Counted from the stretch's first letter, positions 12,540 through 25,479 are shown. The stretch: DNA of 64,000 nucleotides from Massospora cicadina (GCA_022478985.1 JAKSZP010017369.1:47751-111750); one strand, 5' to 3'. Numbers and translations are program-made. The notes: generated from the sequence alone by a model not told the origin.

Positions 12540-13990
12540 GCTATGGTCGATTTGAAATTAGAAACTTGTCCTGAATTGATGGCAGATCAACAAGGCCGCT
12601 CTACAAATGTGACCCCACAGCAGCTGTGTGGCATTATGGAATGGCTTCTGCGGGGGTATTGACTCTATGAAGATGAGGCAGGGGAGCATTCTTTGAGTTT
12701 TTTCTACAATCAACAGGACCAAGAAACCTTTTAAGCATTGTATATGTCCTGTCTTGACACGACTACCATGGGGTTTTCTCGTCAGCTTAGTACCCATGGA
12801 ACCATTGATTACTTAGTCGCTTATGTGCATCCATCTATCCTCCAGCTACTGCATGTACTGGCTCGCCACAATATTGAAATTGTGGACATAATGCGGTTCA
12901 TTCAAGCCCGGCAGAATGATACTTGACTTCTGCTTGACCACCTTGATCACTCTTTTTAAAAGGTGTAGGGGGCGCTGGTACAGGTGGACCACCGTGTTGG
13001 GGATGTCCACTGTTGGTTGGACGTTTTGGTGCCCCAGTTGAATCTAGAGTTACCTCAAATGATAGGAGAACTGGTAGATCATCATGGTCTATTAGCAGAA
13101 TAAATTTGGGACATAACCACTTCGGGAAGCAATACTGAGCGCTTTATGATGGACCTGGTAGAATGGGCGGAAGTGCTTGAAGCCATGATAAATCAGATCA
13201 TGGAAAGGCTAATGCTGACAGAACGGTGAATAATAGATTATGTCAGTTCCATAGCAGCTGAATTCAGCCAACTTTGCATCAAGTGGAGTAATCAGCAGAT
13301 GGCGGACAACGCGATCATCCCCTTGTTGACGTCCCCCAAATATCTCCAGTTGGTACATCAGGTTACACAATTGGAAAACATTATACAGGCTGAGCGCAGT
13401 AAAGCCATTCATCTTTCATTCATCGAGATGGGAGAGTATGCAGATATGTAAGTATGGCTGGTTACCCTTTAATGGGTCAATTAGGAACTGGTGCAAGAAC
13501 GAGCTGCCCTCATTAACCAAGTATACGACACTAATTAACAAGTGAATGATGATAACAGGCAGCACTAAATAATGAAGAGCGCAGTGGAGGACGTTCTCTC
13601 ATGACTACAGGCAGTGGAGTGGAAACTGGACTCTGAGCAGCTATCCATCGTGTTTTGCAAAATCAGTATGAGTTGCTTCAACAGGAATTTCAGGATGGTC
13701 GATGTAGATACTATTTGGTTAAAATGGAGCAGATAATTAGCGAACATTTTGCTGAGAAAGCCAGAGCTGGGGGAAGCGGTGCAGTTAGTAGTGATTCAGA
13801 GGAGGAATGCTATGGATTGTCCAATGAGTATCCCTTGGGAGTTGTGGCAGACCCACATCACAACACTACTTCTTCCAAATCCATTTTGGGGGATTAAATT
13901 CTGTCTGCCCACCCCTATGATAGCTCACAAGGGGATTTTTCCCCTAGTCATTCAGAACCCAATTTTGCTGCTTCTCACGGCTGAAGCTTA
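12540..13990 (+). pseudogene. Element B Gag N-terminal region
   Basis: Broken frames from about 12540 to 13900 carry a coherent but interrupted polypeptide, for example 12738-12926 and 13655-13897, rich in Leu, Glu and Gln and placed before the capsid block. Element C has a comparable coiled-coil-like extension. No named domain is recognised. Stops at 13 or more places prevent expression. Confidence 0.5.
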
Positions 13991-14835
13991 GAGAAAGGCA
14001 AAGCTGTAAAAATCGCGAAATTACCACCCTTCAGTAATGATGAATATATGCACAGCTACTTTAGGCAATTCAAATTTGCCATGAAAGGGGCTTCAGATCT
14101 GTGGAAAGCAAACCTGTTGCTGTCCGCTTTAGATGTGTATAGCGCCAATCAAGTCACCTGCTACCTTCCAATTAGCTCTGTATCTTATAAAGAGGCAAAA
14201 GTGACTGTTATCCAAATGTTTGGGGGTGCAGCCAAGATAGCTTAACAAAAGGCTGACTTAATGACCGTACAGTTCCACCAAAACGAGTCCCAGGTAGATT
14301 TCGCTGAGCGATTCTTGGTGAAAGTGCATGTGTTAATAGGAGCCAACGTTTTATCTACCAAGGATTTAGGTATAGTAATGACAGCGGGTGTCAAACGATA
14401 TTGTGAATTACATAATGCTATGTCTCATGTTTTGGATGAAGATGCTGGGCTTATTTGAATTTTGAACCCCTTACTTTGTCTCTCCATCACATTCAGCGCC
14501 CCAATGTAGAGCAAAAGGCCCCTGCTGTTGCCACAGCATACTCATCAGGATATGGGCTCCAGTGACTGAGCTATAACCATTGGAACATATTCGTCCATCC
14601 TAAGTATCAGAGGTTCTTTCTCATCCTATGTACTCTCAGCCAGTTTGTCTCTGACCTTTTAATAATACCGTTAATCTTCAGACTGGTTTTCTGCTGCAAG
14701 TTATAGTAATGGACCCTTTATAAATGCTTGCTTCCAGTGCAGATTAAGAGGTCATTATGCGGGTAATTTCCCTAGCAACCCGCAGGTGAATGCAAAGCCA
14801 TCTGGGAAGATTGAGCAGGGAAAAGCTCAAGCAGA
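13991..14835 (+). pseudogene. Element B Gag capsid and zinc knuckle
   Basis: The block starting KLPPFSNDEYMHSYFRQF (about 14020) and continuing through 14048-14245 and 14261-14458 matches element K's capsid segment (SALDVYSANQVTCYL against SSLDVGSADQVVCYL). This is the retrotransposon Gag capsid fold region. A zinc knuckle CFQCRLRGHYAGNF lies at 14729-14770. It keeps C, C and H, but the last Cys is Phe, so metal binding would be lost. A stop at 14243 and others break the frame. Confidence 0.75.
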
Positions 14836-15219
14836 GTAGAGATGTGATTCTTTACCTCCACTAAGTCAAATTTAATTGTCCACAACTATTCTCAAGAATC
14901 TCTTCATGTAGGACTCAGAACTCAGCCGGACGACTTTCTATACCAATAGCTTCCATTGGATACCCCAGCTTCCATTCCAGAAATTAATTATTCGCCCCCC
15001 AAGCTCTGAGTTCCTCCAGGATGTGCAGAAACTATACGCATGGAAGATCCTGGAACAAACCGGCATAAGCAATGTGGATCCCTCAATGACGTTGCCTCTC
15101 TAGTAGGGGTTAACTTAGCAATTTCAGTCAAAAAATCGCTTTGGAGTATCCTCATGTTGTTATGGGCATATCCTCCTTCCTCAGTAACAAAAAGCCTTTG
15201 GACGTCCACGTAATAAACA

Positions 15220-15960
15220 CTAATGGTTCTTCTTATTTGGAGTGCACTTACTGTGACATTTTCATTCAGAAGACAAAAATCCGCGCTATCATTAACACTG
15301 GGGACCAGTGAATATAATCAATATAAGGTTGGTGGCTAAGTTTCCATTGTAGCCGGATGTGGACCACAGATTAGTATACAGGACTACAGGGACACAAATT
15401 ACTGTGTCCAAATGAGCATACAGCACGTTGCCTTTACGAAATGGGTCAGTTAAGGCTTCCACAGCAGAGGTGGTTCTACCAAACAATAACTACAATATGT
15501 TAATTGGTGTGGCATTCATGAGGAAATTTGGACCTGTGATAGATATGGCGGAGGAAACCCTTAGTATTTTCAAACAACAAATTCCCATTTAATTTGACTC
15601 TGGTAGAATCACAACGGATCTGTTCTGCTCCAGTCAAATCAATCTGGTGTACAGTGATGGAGTGATTTCTGTCTGATATTGGTAATTGAAGTGGAGAACC
15701 AGAGCCAACCCCAAACCAGATCTATGAGTATAAAGGGATTCCTCTCTGAGCAGCGAACACTTTGAGCCTACCGTCTGGACACCAGTGCATAGTAGAACCT
15801 GAATTAAAGTTGACATCCCTAAAGGGCTATATGGGGAAGTTATAGGACCCTACCAGCAATCACGGCTTGAACCACATGTGGCTCAAGGGCTACGGCTACC
15901 CAGGAATGGAGAGGTGAAGGTACTGCTAGTGAATTTACATAAGGAGATAATAATGATCCA
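15220..15960 (+). pseudogene. Element B protease region
   Basis: The segment corresponds to element K's better-preserved protease frame (60908-61552). The active-site stretch reads AIINTGD, where D-S/T-G is expected, so the catalytic aspartate is lost. Downstream blocks (IYEYKGIP, PSGHQCIV) match K's QIYEYQGLP and PPGHQVIV. Many stops and at least two frameshifts are present. Confidence 0.65.
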
Positions 15961-16069
15961 GCGGCACCAAGTGGTGGCTTATTTAAAATTGGCTCCTATA
16001 GATGACGTTCGCTGTATTCATGATTTTGGATTGGTGGAGGACCTTGGCCTTTGACAAATTCATCATTCA

Positions 16070-17500
16070 GCACAATGAAAGTGGTTCCACGGGAAGCGCT
16101 AACTGGATTACCAGTGGAACAGCAAGATAAGGAGATAGCTTATTTTGAAAAATACTGGATTTTTTCACATATATTGATCATGATTTGGGGTGCGCCCAAG
16201 GGTTGGTACACTGGATAAATATGGGGATCACCCTCCCATTTGATCGCAGTCTATTAGACTTTCAAAGGTGGCAGAGTTGTTGTCTCTGATAAGGTAGATA
16301 AACTGATCGAACAAGTGATACTAGAGCAGTCAAACAGTCCGTGGGCATTGCATGTGCTCATTGTAAAGAAAAAAGATGGCACAAATAGGGTTGTTATATA
16401 CTATTGAAAGCTCAATAGCGCAATGAAGAAGGACTCCTACCCCCTTCACACAGATTGATGATGCATCAGATTGATTAGGAGGTGAATTATTTTTCCACCA
16501 TGTATTTGATCTTGGGGTACTAGCAGAGCGAATTGCCATCAGCAGAAAAAGAGAAATGCACTATCATCACTTAGAAGGGGTTTTTTCAGCTGACACGTAT
16601 GCCACAGGGTTTGTGAAACGCCCCGTCTACGTTCCAGTTTGCTATGAATACAATTTTAGGTAATTTAAGCTGTCCTGCATCTTAGTTTATCTCAATGATA
16701 CCAGTGTGTTTTTGCAAATGTTTACAGAGCATCTTCCCATTGAAAAAAAGTTTTCTGCCAACTCGCTAATGCTAATATCAAAATAAAGCCTTGGAAGTGT
16801 CATATTTTTAAAGAGTAATTAGAATACCTTGGGCTCATAGTTATTCAAAATGGCATAAACCGCAGCTGGCAAAGGTGGAAGCGATAAACAAGATGACCCA
16901 TCCGGGTAATAAACAGGATGTTCAAGTTTTCTTGGGGATGGTCAGGTACTACCAACGGTTCATTCCTAACTTCAGTTGTATTGGGGCACCACTCTTTGGG
17001 CTGTTATAGAAAAACAAAATGCCAACTTTGACTGGACAGAACGATGCCAAAAATGCTTTCTATGTGTTGTGAACTGCATCAGCAAACACACCCATTTTGC
17101 AATGCCCCAACTTCAAAAAAACAATTTATAGTCAATCAGATGCATCACTCTCCGCTATAGGGGCAGTATTATCCCAGAAGGACGATGATGGCGTGGAGCA
17201 CCCTATTGCAATTTGCAGTCAAAGCTTTAACTGTCATGAACGAAACTACACTGTGACTTAATGGGAGTGCTTTGCGGTGATTTATACATAAAAAAGTTTT
17301 GGGTATATCTACATGGGGTAAAATTTCAGGTAGCGGATTATGCTTCCTTTCACTGGCTGCAGAATTTCTGTGAACCTGAAGGATGGCTCGCGTGTTGGGC
17401 ATTGAAGCTACAGGCATATGATTTCAAGATTGTACATCAGCCAGGAGCAAGTCATCAAATTGTGGATTGTTTTGCCCAACTACCAAAGATTGCTATCACG
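16070..17500 (+). pseudogene. Element B reverse transcriptase and RNase H
   Basis: RT blocks are LIVKKKDGTNRVVIYY followed by a TGA (16405-16407) where family members have Arg, then MPQGL and NAPSTFQFAMNTILG. The catalytic YxDD box near 16690 reads YLND, so one aspartate is replaced by Asn. Thumb and tether blocks (DVQVFLGMVRYYQRFIPNF) follow. RNase H starts with QSDASLSAIGAVLSQ near 17130 and runs into an open frame, 17261-17716, that contains ALKLQAYDFKIVHQPGASHQ. The protein would be inactive. Confidence 0.8.
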
Positions 17501-18735
17501 GCAGATTTGGCCAACATTATGTATGAGAAGATGGTGCTTAACAAATACCAGGATAAGCTGCTGAAAGTGATCAAGGTACTAGACGGGCTTAGGCAGGATA
17601 TTTTCCTACGTGAGTGGGAACTATATAAGCGGATTGGAGACTTGACGCTGAGTTTCCTTAAACCTTCTACTAGACCTATGATTATTATGGATGTCCATCG
17701 AGTGGTAGAAAAATGAAGGTTTGCATAAAACGTTGGGGTTTTTGTGACCCAGCTACTATTGGGAGAGTATGCATAATGATGTGCTAAAAATGATAAGTTG
17801 TTGCCTTCTTTGTCAAGTGGAAAAGCCTTTCCACAAGAAGACCACATACCAGTTGGTTAATCCCCAGTTCGCCTGGCACACCATTTCCCTTGATGTAGTG
17901 GGACCTCTGCCAACTGGCACGAACCAATCTGAGTATATAATCGTTGCAATTGATCATTTGACAAGGTGGGTGGAGGCTAGGGCAATTAAGGACTTGGGAG
18001 CGGTCACTACAGTCAAGTTTATTATGGAGTGCGCTATACAACAACATGGCTGCCCGCAATTTGTCCTATTGGACAATGGAACGAATTTTACTTTGCACAT
18101 CTTGCCCAAGTTGAATGAGTTGATGGCAATCCGCAGAGTTTTGACTACACCCTACCATCTGGAATCAAATGGAATTTTGGAACGGGTCAACGGAACCTTA
18201 GTGAACATACTCCATAAGTTGGTGAAGGATTGACCCTCAGAATGGAGTACCTTCCTATATACAGCTGTGTTTGCATATAATATCAGCTTCATTCGTCCAC
18301 TGGCAAGAGCCCTTTCCAACTTCTGTATGGCTGACATCTAGCTCTGCCTGCTCTGCTTTACTCGTGCGTAGAGGTCACTGGTGGTGTGGAACCCAAGTGG
18401 TATTTGACAAATCTAATGGAAATGCTGATTAAGTTACAAATGGAAGCCTATTCTACCAGTTTGGCCATGAAGATTTGCAATCAGGTGGCAGACCAGAAGC
18501 GCCAGAGCGGACTTCCATTGTTTTCTGTAGAAGATCATGTCTTATTCTATGACTAACACGGATTAGGGCAGAAAAACAAGCTCTCAAACATCTAGGCTGG
18601 ACCATTTGAGATACTTGAGAAGACTGGCATAGACGCCTACACTATTTAGGAACCTGCGAGGGCTGGATCATCAACCAAGTTCATGCAAAGCTACTTTGAG
18701 CATATAAGCAATAGGAGCATATCATCCAGTAAAAG
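17500..18735 (+). pseudogene. Element B integrase
   Basis: An open frame at 17769-18233 covers the end of the zinc-binding domain (CCLLC) and the catalytic core. The three catalytic acids can all be seen in one frame: D in SLDVVGPLP, D in LLDNGTNF and E in LERVNGTL. The frame ends at TGA 18231-18233, where element K has Arg (MDRPSDW). Decayed C-terminal sequence continues to about 18730. The core is the best-preserved coding block of this element. Confidence 0.82.
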
Positions 18736-18744
18736 GGGGTAATG
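18733..18744 (+). other. Element B polypurine tract
   Basis: AAAAGGGGGTAA lies immediately before the 3' LTR start at 18745. It is the expected plus-strand primer site, and element K has the equivalent tract. Confidence 0.8.
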
Positions 18745-19217
18745 TCAAAAAGTTGATATGACTGGATGAGGCTCTATAAATTCCAGTGGATTGGAAATTG
18801 GTTTTGAGATGAGTCTTGAGATTGGCAGAAAAGATAAATGTATAAAAAACAGATTGATTGAAGTTTTACCACTTGGCAAATTAAGGGAATTTGTGCTAAA
18901 ACTTCAAGTTAGACAAAAACTCCTAGAAAATGGAAAACGAATAGAAGATTACCAAGCAGAGAATGCATTTGGCTCAGAAGACCAAGATTTAAAATTTTAA
19001 CAAAAGATTGAGAGAGGGATGTCTTGGGAAGTTATTGCAGATAAGTCTGCAATTATTAGAAGATTAATAAAATGTCAATAGGGGCGATTGCTTCATATAT
19101 CATTTATTGGGAATTTATTATAATTGGCGATCTCCATATCATCCAATTTGGTTGCTCAATGGCTAGTAACCTGTGTAAAAACTCGGAGGAATCAAGCCAT
19201 TACGCTGAGAATTAACA
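18745..19217 (+). repeat. Element B 3' LTR
   Basis: It begins TGTCAAAAAGTTGATATGAC and ends GAGAATTAACA, 473 bp. It is followed by AAAGG (19218-19222), the right copy of the target duplication, after which element A's RT resumes. Confidence 0.88.
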
Positions 19218-19222
19218 AAAGG

Positions 19223-19770
19223 TATCAACATTATTATCCTCTGTATCCTTATATAGAGCAGGAGTACAAGGCCTTGGAGGCGTGGTTAAATGATATTCTT
19301 GAAGAAGGTTGGGTGTCTAAAGAGACCTCACTTATTGCGTATCCTAAGGTTTTTACCTAGAAAACCAATGGGACGCTATGGCCCTGTGTAGACTATGGGC
19401 ATCTCAGTCATATTATTGTTCACGATCTCTATCCTCTTCCCCTTGATCAGATGATTAGCCAAGCAATTGCAAAATCCTAGTTGTTTTTGTAGCTCAATCT
19501 CATGAATACATTCAATCAGATTTGGGTAATGGAAGGACAGGAGTGGCTTATGGCGATTCATACCAGTAAAGAAATCTTTCTGTTCCGTGTAATGCCTTAT
19601 GTATTGGAAAATGCTCCAGACATATTCAAGAAGATTATTAATGATGTGTTTGGTGACCTTCAGTTCTCCTGTGCGGTGGCATATATTGACAATATACTCA
19701 TGCATTCCCCACTCTCAAGCAGCACTAGAAATATTTGGAGGTGGTGTTGGATGTGCTGCACAAGGATGAC
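19223..19770 (+). pseudogene. Element A reverse transcriptase, middle piece
   Basis: Between inserts B and C this segment continues the RT begun at 11830. It carries YPLYPYIEQEYKALEAWL (fingers), ILEEGWVSKETS, FRVMPYVLENAPDIF (palm) and the catalytic box AYIDNIL at 19679-19699. YxDD has become YIDN, with the second aspartate replaced by Asn. Stops occur after FT and near 19480. The piece breaks at 19770, where element C is inserted, and resumes at 28888. The junction with 11879 is out of frame by one base. Confidence 0.82.
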
Positions 19771-20653
19771 TGTTGAGTAATTTGAAAGACCTATTCATAA
19801 AATATCTGATAGGGACATAATAATGTTAAAATGCTTAACTTATTATGGATAATATCAGATATCAGCGATTATATATCAGTTATATTCTAAGCTTATGCAA
19901 AGCTTAGGATCCGCAGCCTAGTGATTTCACTTAATAATATTTGCCTATGATGACACGGCTCGAGGGCTTTGTTGGTTAGGTCAGACTTAAAATTAAGTTT
20001 TACCTTAATGACTCAGGCACGCGGGCTTTGTTGGTCTATGTTGAAATTATTTTTAATGTCAGTCAAGTTTTTGATTGAAATAATTACTAATTAGTAATAC
20101 TAATCGCCTTGGTATGTGCTGCTGATTGCTTGTGAAAGAGAATAAGTTTAGCTAATTGCAGACAAGTCTGAAATGCCATCTTGAGAATGATGACATTATT
20201 TACACTGACCCTGAGGTCAAGCAAGATACCCTGAGTCAAAGTATTTGTAGACCCTCAAATAAACATTTTATGTGTTTCTCTGGCCAAGTGCCATTGAAAT
20301 GAGACGTCATGGGTAAGATGTGGTGAACATCAAGCTCTATAAATTATCTCCAAGTTAATGCTAATAAAAAACAATCAACTATTACCACTAGTTTATAGTT
20401 TAACTTATAAGCTTTTTGTGTTTAAAACTTTAAATTGTATTAAGTCGAGGATTTACTTGGGATAAGTAAGATCAGGGTAGTGTGCCATCACTAAGTAACG
20501 ACAGGGGAATATGAATTTAAAGTGCTATTACCAAGGAGTTTAGTATTGAATTATAGTCACCATCTGGTCTATTGTCGTCATACAATAGACGTACAAAACT
20601 CCATCAAACTTCAGAAGAAGAACCAGCCATCTAAAGATGACAAAAATTCAACA
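19771..20653 (+). repeat. Element C 5' LTR
   Basis: It begins TGTTGAGTAATTTGAAAG and ends ATTCAACA, the same length as the 3' LTR (28000-28882) and closely similar. Inside is an imperfect ~60-bp tandem duplication centred on two GGGCTTTGTTGGT motifs (about 19965 and 20027). Confidence 0.9.
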
Positions 20654-20655
20654 AA

Positions 20656-20672
20656 TGGCGCTCATGGCTGGG
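20656..20672 (+). other. Element C primer-binding site
   Basis: TGGCGCTCATGGCTGGG starts two bases after the LTR. It differs from the PBS of B, E and K, so this element probably used another tRNA primer. Confidence 0.65.
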
Positions 20673-20755
20673 AATGCAGATGGTGACCACGCTGTATGGG
20701 GGACAATTGCAATCAATTAATCAGAACCTTCACTGGGCCCAATGGGAATACTAAA

Positions 20756-21880
20756 ATGTCTGTGTCCCAGATTAATTGGGAGGATGTACCCATTATTACC
20801 TACCCCAATGAACCCATTTCACCTGAAGAGCTGGAACGTCTTGAACAGCAGTTGATAAAAGGGTTAAAATAGGACAAGGGCCCACAGACAATAGTAGCAA
20901 TCCTTTTTATTGCCAATGACAGCAAGATGTGTTGTGGATGAGATATCTAGCTCGTCATCAATTAAGTGTAGCTCAGATCCAAAAATAATTGGTATAGAGA
21001 ATAATACCCAATACTTGATTGAATTTGTACATCCCACCTCTAGAAATTCTCAGATGACAATCGCCCACCATCATGCAGCCATTATCAAGCTGTTAAATTT
21101 CTCACGCAAATCCAGCCAGGTGAGCCAAATTTTAAATAAGCAATTGGAAGCCAACTTAGCTGAGGTCTGTTCATGTTTGGAGGCAAATTATAATTTAGCC
21201 ACTTGGGCTAATGACCGGGTAGCATAATTAGCACAAGAGCTAAATGACAGATTGCATTACATCTTTGACAATTTCTTATAGGAAAAAGGATTCACAGAAT
21301 CTTGGGTCAGCAATATCACTCAGAGTTCTATTAATGCTTCAGAGTTCATGAGGCTTAACCACAAAGCCCAAGAGGCGCAGTTAAACCATAACAATGAATT
21401 TTGTGACCAGTATCAAAGTCTAAGTGCCCTAAATTTCGCAGATGAAGGATGAATACACTAGAAAAATCAAGTACTGGCAAACAAAATTTGAGGGCCAATG
21501 GGAAAAAAATGAAATAAAATCAAGACTCTATAGATTGTCTTAGTCTACAGATCAATAATCTCAATGATGATGTTACTGCTATTAATGAGTCAAATAATAA
21601 TCTCCATGGAGAATTAAACCAATGCAAGAAGGAAATAAAAATAAAGGATTAAGTGATTTCCACCTTGCAACTACAAGCTACTAGCTTTAATGAGGAAATT
21701 GCGAAATTAAGTTAAAACCAAAATCATGTCAATTGGGAAAACAAAATCAACAATCAAAACCGAGCTCTGGATAATGGGCATTGTCAGTGTGCTACAAACC
21801 GCTTGACTGGAAATTCTTCCAAATACTATGAGGACGAAGCTTTAGAAATAGCTACTGAAATGGACGCTGGGCCACGTCAA
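20756..21880 (+). pseudogene. Element C Gag N-terminal coiled-coil-like region
   Basis: A likely start is ATG 20756 (MSVSQINWEDVPIITYP). The frame breaks near 20870 and continues in the 105-codon frame 20910-21227, then in decayed frames to about 21880. The sequence is rich in Asn, Gln, Leu and Glu with heptad-like spacing (NKQLEANLAEVCSCLEAN, INNLNDDVTAINESNNNL), which suggests a coiled coil. It precedes the capsid block, as in element B. It is an assembly domain by analogy only. Confidence 0.6.
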
Positions 21881-21959
21881 TAACTGCCTAGCAATATGGT
21901 TGCCTTGGCCAACCCTAGCGCCTCAAACTGGGATATGATGCCCCAACGCCCTAGTACAC

Positions 21960-22690
21960 CTGGCTCTAGTCAACTAGAAGTAATCTTGATAACCAGGAAT
22001 GGGGAAGCGATATTTATAAACCAGCGAACCTGTCTGCTTTTGACAAGAATGGAAGTATTACCACATTTGTCAAATGCTTTGAAATGGCCATGTATGGGGC
22101 CAGTGACCTTAACAAGGCAGGCACTATGATTAACTGCTTGAATGAGTGGAGCATTGAGTTGATTATTCCTCACATTAACGAAAACCCAACATATGCCAAA
22201 GTCAAAGAGGCTGTGCTTCATGAATTTGGAGGTCCAGAACGAATGTCAACCAGAAAACCTAAGTTTATGAACATTCGCTTTAAGAAAGATGAAGCAATTA
22301 ACAAATTTGCAGATTGATTCTATTGCAAAACTCAAGTTCTCCAAGGCGCACGGGCTATGTTCAATTTTGATGCTAAGATTGCACTAGAACATGCATTATA
22401 ACCTTACCCAAATTTGTCAAGCACTATATTGTCTGCTTTCTTGCAAAACCTTGCAACATCTGAATTGGTTGATTATTTGTTCAGATGCTCTAAAAATTAC
22501 AGCCCTCCTAATACTAGGTACAGATCAGGACCTGCTGCCTCCGCTGGAAAGCCCTTTGAAACAAATAAGAAGATTGATAGTAATCCACCTGTAAAAAATG
22601 AGCAAAACTCAAATATGAGAGCCCCACGCCAAATGAGTGAGATTACTTGCTTTAATTGCAATTCTAAAGGTCACTTTGCTTCCTGATGCT
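21960..22690 (+). pseudogene. Element C Gag capsid and CCHC zinc knuckle
   Basis: The capsid region runs through FEMAMYGASDLNKAGTMINC and FGGPERMSTRKPKFMNIRF (22084-22317), resembling B and K. A zinc knuckle CFNCNSKGHFAS-stop-C is at 22648-22689. All four metal ligands remain, but an internal TGA (22684-22686) stands for an Arg codon. Another TGA at 22315-22317 again replaces an Arg (FAD-stop-F). Confidence 0.8.
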
Positions 22691-22775
22691 GTCAACAAAA
22701 TGTCAACATAGTCCTTCCCAATACCATGCATGAGGAGGGAAAAGAATAAGCACAATAGATGCGAGATGCTCTATT

Positions 22776-23870
22776 GTGCCTAAGACACCAGTCCCACCTG
22801 ATCGACAAGAAAACGTTGGCCATGGGGCCTCGTTTAACAATGAAAGCGATTCTATTTTAGTATCAAATGAAGATTCTTCAAATGTACATGTGGTAACTCG
22901 CTCCCAGAGTAAGGCTGTCATACCTGAAGCCTCTGAAGTAGTCGCTAAACCCTATGTGCAACAAATACTTGAGAATATTCCAGATGAAGGGACAAGAAAT
23001 GCAGCAGATACCCCAAGCTTGAAAGGGGTGAATATTGCCATGCTAATTGACACATTCATCAATGAATGTTCCAGTATTGGAAATACTTTGAAACACAATC
23101 TTAGCTCCATGGATTCTTCCCATATTCACTTAGTAAAATCTATTGATTCTTACTATTCTGAGTGCATTTATGTGGACATTCTGGTTAACAAGATCAGAGT
23201 TGTAGTTATTGTTGAAAGTGGAGCACCTGTAAGCATTGTTTCCACGAAGCTGGTTAAAAAATTGAAATTAGCTCTGGAGATTGACCATCATCTAGAATAT
23301 GAGACCTCAGGCCTTAACAGCACTAAAAGTGAAGGAGCTTACAGTGCTTTGCCACTGCGATTTGGAGCTTTGGTAGTAGCTGCACCCAATATAGTGCTTC
23401 CAAGCACCAATAATGACATATTAATTGGAACTAGTTTTTTAAGAACCTATGGGATCTCATGCAATTTTAAAGAAAACGTCTTGACAATATTGGGCTAATC
23501 ACTTCCAATTTATTACTCTCGCAATGATATGAAGCCCATAAGCCATCATGGAAATTTTATCAATATATTTTATGCTGACAGGATAATACCAGTAGGATAT
23601 ATTCAGCGGGAAAATTGAAGCTGCCCCATGCCAACCACCATAAACAAAAATTGAGGAATACCTCTAGATGGGAATAAGGATGCGACAATAGCTCCAGGCC
23701 ATTAACTGGTTATGAGGACTGGAACCACACTGGATATTCCAGAAGGACTATATGGGGAGGTTGTATCCCCGTGGCATCATTCTCAAATGGAACCTAGTGT
23801 GGCACCTGGAATACTTATACTGGGGCATGGAGAGATTGATGTCTTACTAGAAAATTTGACCAGCTGAAAT
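22776..23870 (+). pseudogene. Element C protease region
   Basis: The 240-codon frame 22776-23498 is one of the longest in the window. It holds the aspartic protease fold: active site VIVESGAPVSIVS, with Glu in place of the catalytic Asp at 23214-23216, and the second conserved block DILIGTSFLRTYG near 23420-23456. Decayed sequence with PEGLYGEV and VAPGILILGHGEIDV-like blocks follows to about 23870, matching K. D to E would abolish normal activity. Confidence 0.8.
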
Positions 23871-23999
23871 ATTAAGGTCAAGAAATATCAAGTTGTTGCT
23901 TTTGTGCATCTGTTTCCAAGGGACGAGTTAAGATAAGCTGTCAAATTTGGTGACTTATCTGAGTTTGGCTTACCAACTGAAACCCTTGGGGAACATACT

Positions 24000-25030
24000 G
24001 TAATTTCTCAAGAATCATTTACCAGATTATCAGAACAACAGAAGGATGAAGCACTAGAGTTGTTTGAACAATACTCCAAAATTTTTGCCAAAGATGACCA
24101 AGATTTAGTTTGTGCAAAAGTAGTACAGCATTTTGCTGATAATGAAGACCATATGCCTATTAGAATGAGGCCAATTCTGTGCCCCAGGGCTAGTGATGAA
24201 ATAATCAGTGAAGAGCTAGACAAATTGTTGAAAAGTGGAATGGTAGTGCCATCCAAAAGCCCGAGGGCCAGCCCTGTTTTAATTGTAAAGAAAAAGGATG
24301 GCAGCAATCAAGTTGTGATTGATTATCGATGCCTCAATGCCATTACAAAAAGATTCATATCCATTGCCCAGAATTGATGATGCTCTAGACCGTCTGGGAG
24401 GGGCGAAGTATTTTACCACAATGGACCTCATCTTTGGATATTGGCAAATTGAGCTGCCATTTAAGAGCAGGAAAAGTGTGTGATGATTGCTGCTCAAGGG
24501 CTTATTCAACTGAAATGCATGTCACAGGGGCTGTGTAACGTGCCAGCAACCTTTCAGCGCGCAATGGACACGATTTTGGGGTACCTTAAACTTTCCTGCG
24601 TTCTGGTGTACCTGGATGACATCAATATCTTTTCACAAATGTTTCAAACATCTTGAGCACCTTGAACAGATTTCAAACGGCTGTTGAAGGCCAATCTGAA
24701 GATAAAACCTAGAAAATGTCAATTCTTTAAAGAACAATTGGAATACCTCAGGTTCATCATTGATTCCAAGGGCTTGCGGCCTCAGCCTTAAAAGGTGGAG
24801 GCGATTAACAATATGCAACCTCCAACGAGTATGAGAGATGTTCAAGTGTTCTTAGGCATGGTAGGATACTATCAAAGATTTGTAGAAAGGTTCACGAAGA
24901 TTGCTGAGCCTCTATTCTACTTAATACAAGGAGGAGTTCATTTTTGCTGGGCAGAGGAATACCAACAAGCCTTTGAGGCTTTGGAAAACAAAATGAGCTC
25001 GGCGCCTATCCTCCGATATCCAGATTTCAG
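24000..25030 (+). pseudogene. Element C reverse transcriptase
   Basis: The frame 24060-24377 carries the RT start (MRPILCPRASDEIISEEL, ASPVLIVKKKDGSNQVVIDY). After a frameshift come the palm blocks CMSQGLCNVPATFQRAMDTI, and the catalytic box VYLDDINIFS (YLDD at 24609-24620) is intact. LEYLRFIIDSKGLRPQP and DVQVFLGMVGYYQRFVERF follow. At least three stops or frameshifts separate the blocks. Confidence 0.85.
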
Positions 25031-25460
25031 CAAGCCTTTTATCATACAAACTGACGCCTCATTGACTGCAATTTGGTGGTGTGCTATCGCAGATTGGGGA
25101 TGATGGCGAGGAGCATCCAGTCACTTATTGCAGCAGGATGCTGAATAGGCATGAGTTTTATATGGTGACTGAAAGAGAAAGTTTGGCTGTCATATTTGCT
25201 TGTAAACAATTTTGGGTTTACATTCATGACACTAAGTTTCAAGTAGTGACGGATCACAGCTCAATATGATGGCTCCACATTCTTAAGGAACCTGAAGGAC
25301 GATTAGCCCGCTGGGCCCTAAAATTACAAGTGTACAATTATGAAATTATTCATAGAGCTGGAGCGGCCCATCAAAATGCAGATGGATTATCGCGACTTCC
25401 TATTGTAGCTGTCCTGAGCAGTTTGGCTGATGAGCTTCATGAAAAAATGATTACCTGAAA
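25030..25460 (+). pseudogene. Element C RNase H
   Basis: QTDASLTAI (first catalytic Asp) is followed by a frameshift near 25076. The frame 25081-25269 then has EEHPVTYCSRMLNRHEFYMV, the ERESLAVIFACKQFWVY block and VVTDHSSI. A TGA at 25267-25269 stands where the family has Arg. The tether GAAHQNADGLSRLP follows near 25360-25400. The frame is broken. Confidence 0.82.
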
Positions 25461-25479
25461 GTATGCAGATGAGCCACCT

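Larger units (their letters stand above)
11880..19217 (+). mobile_element. Element B: Ty3/Gypsy retrotransposon nested in A
   Basis: The element is 7.3 kb with LTRs of 480 and 473 bp, a PBS, a PPT and a near-perfect 5-bp TSD. Domain order is long Gag N-terminus, capsid, zinc knuckle, protease, RT, RNase H, integrase; no chromodomain is visible. It is the same family as element K: the LTR starts, PBS, capsid and integrase match. It is inserted exactly between the LPSHYEYD motif and the next RT block of element A, so it postdates A. It is inactive owing to many stops and frameshifts. Confidence 0.9.
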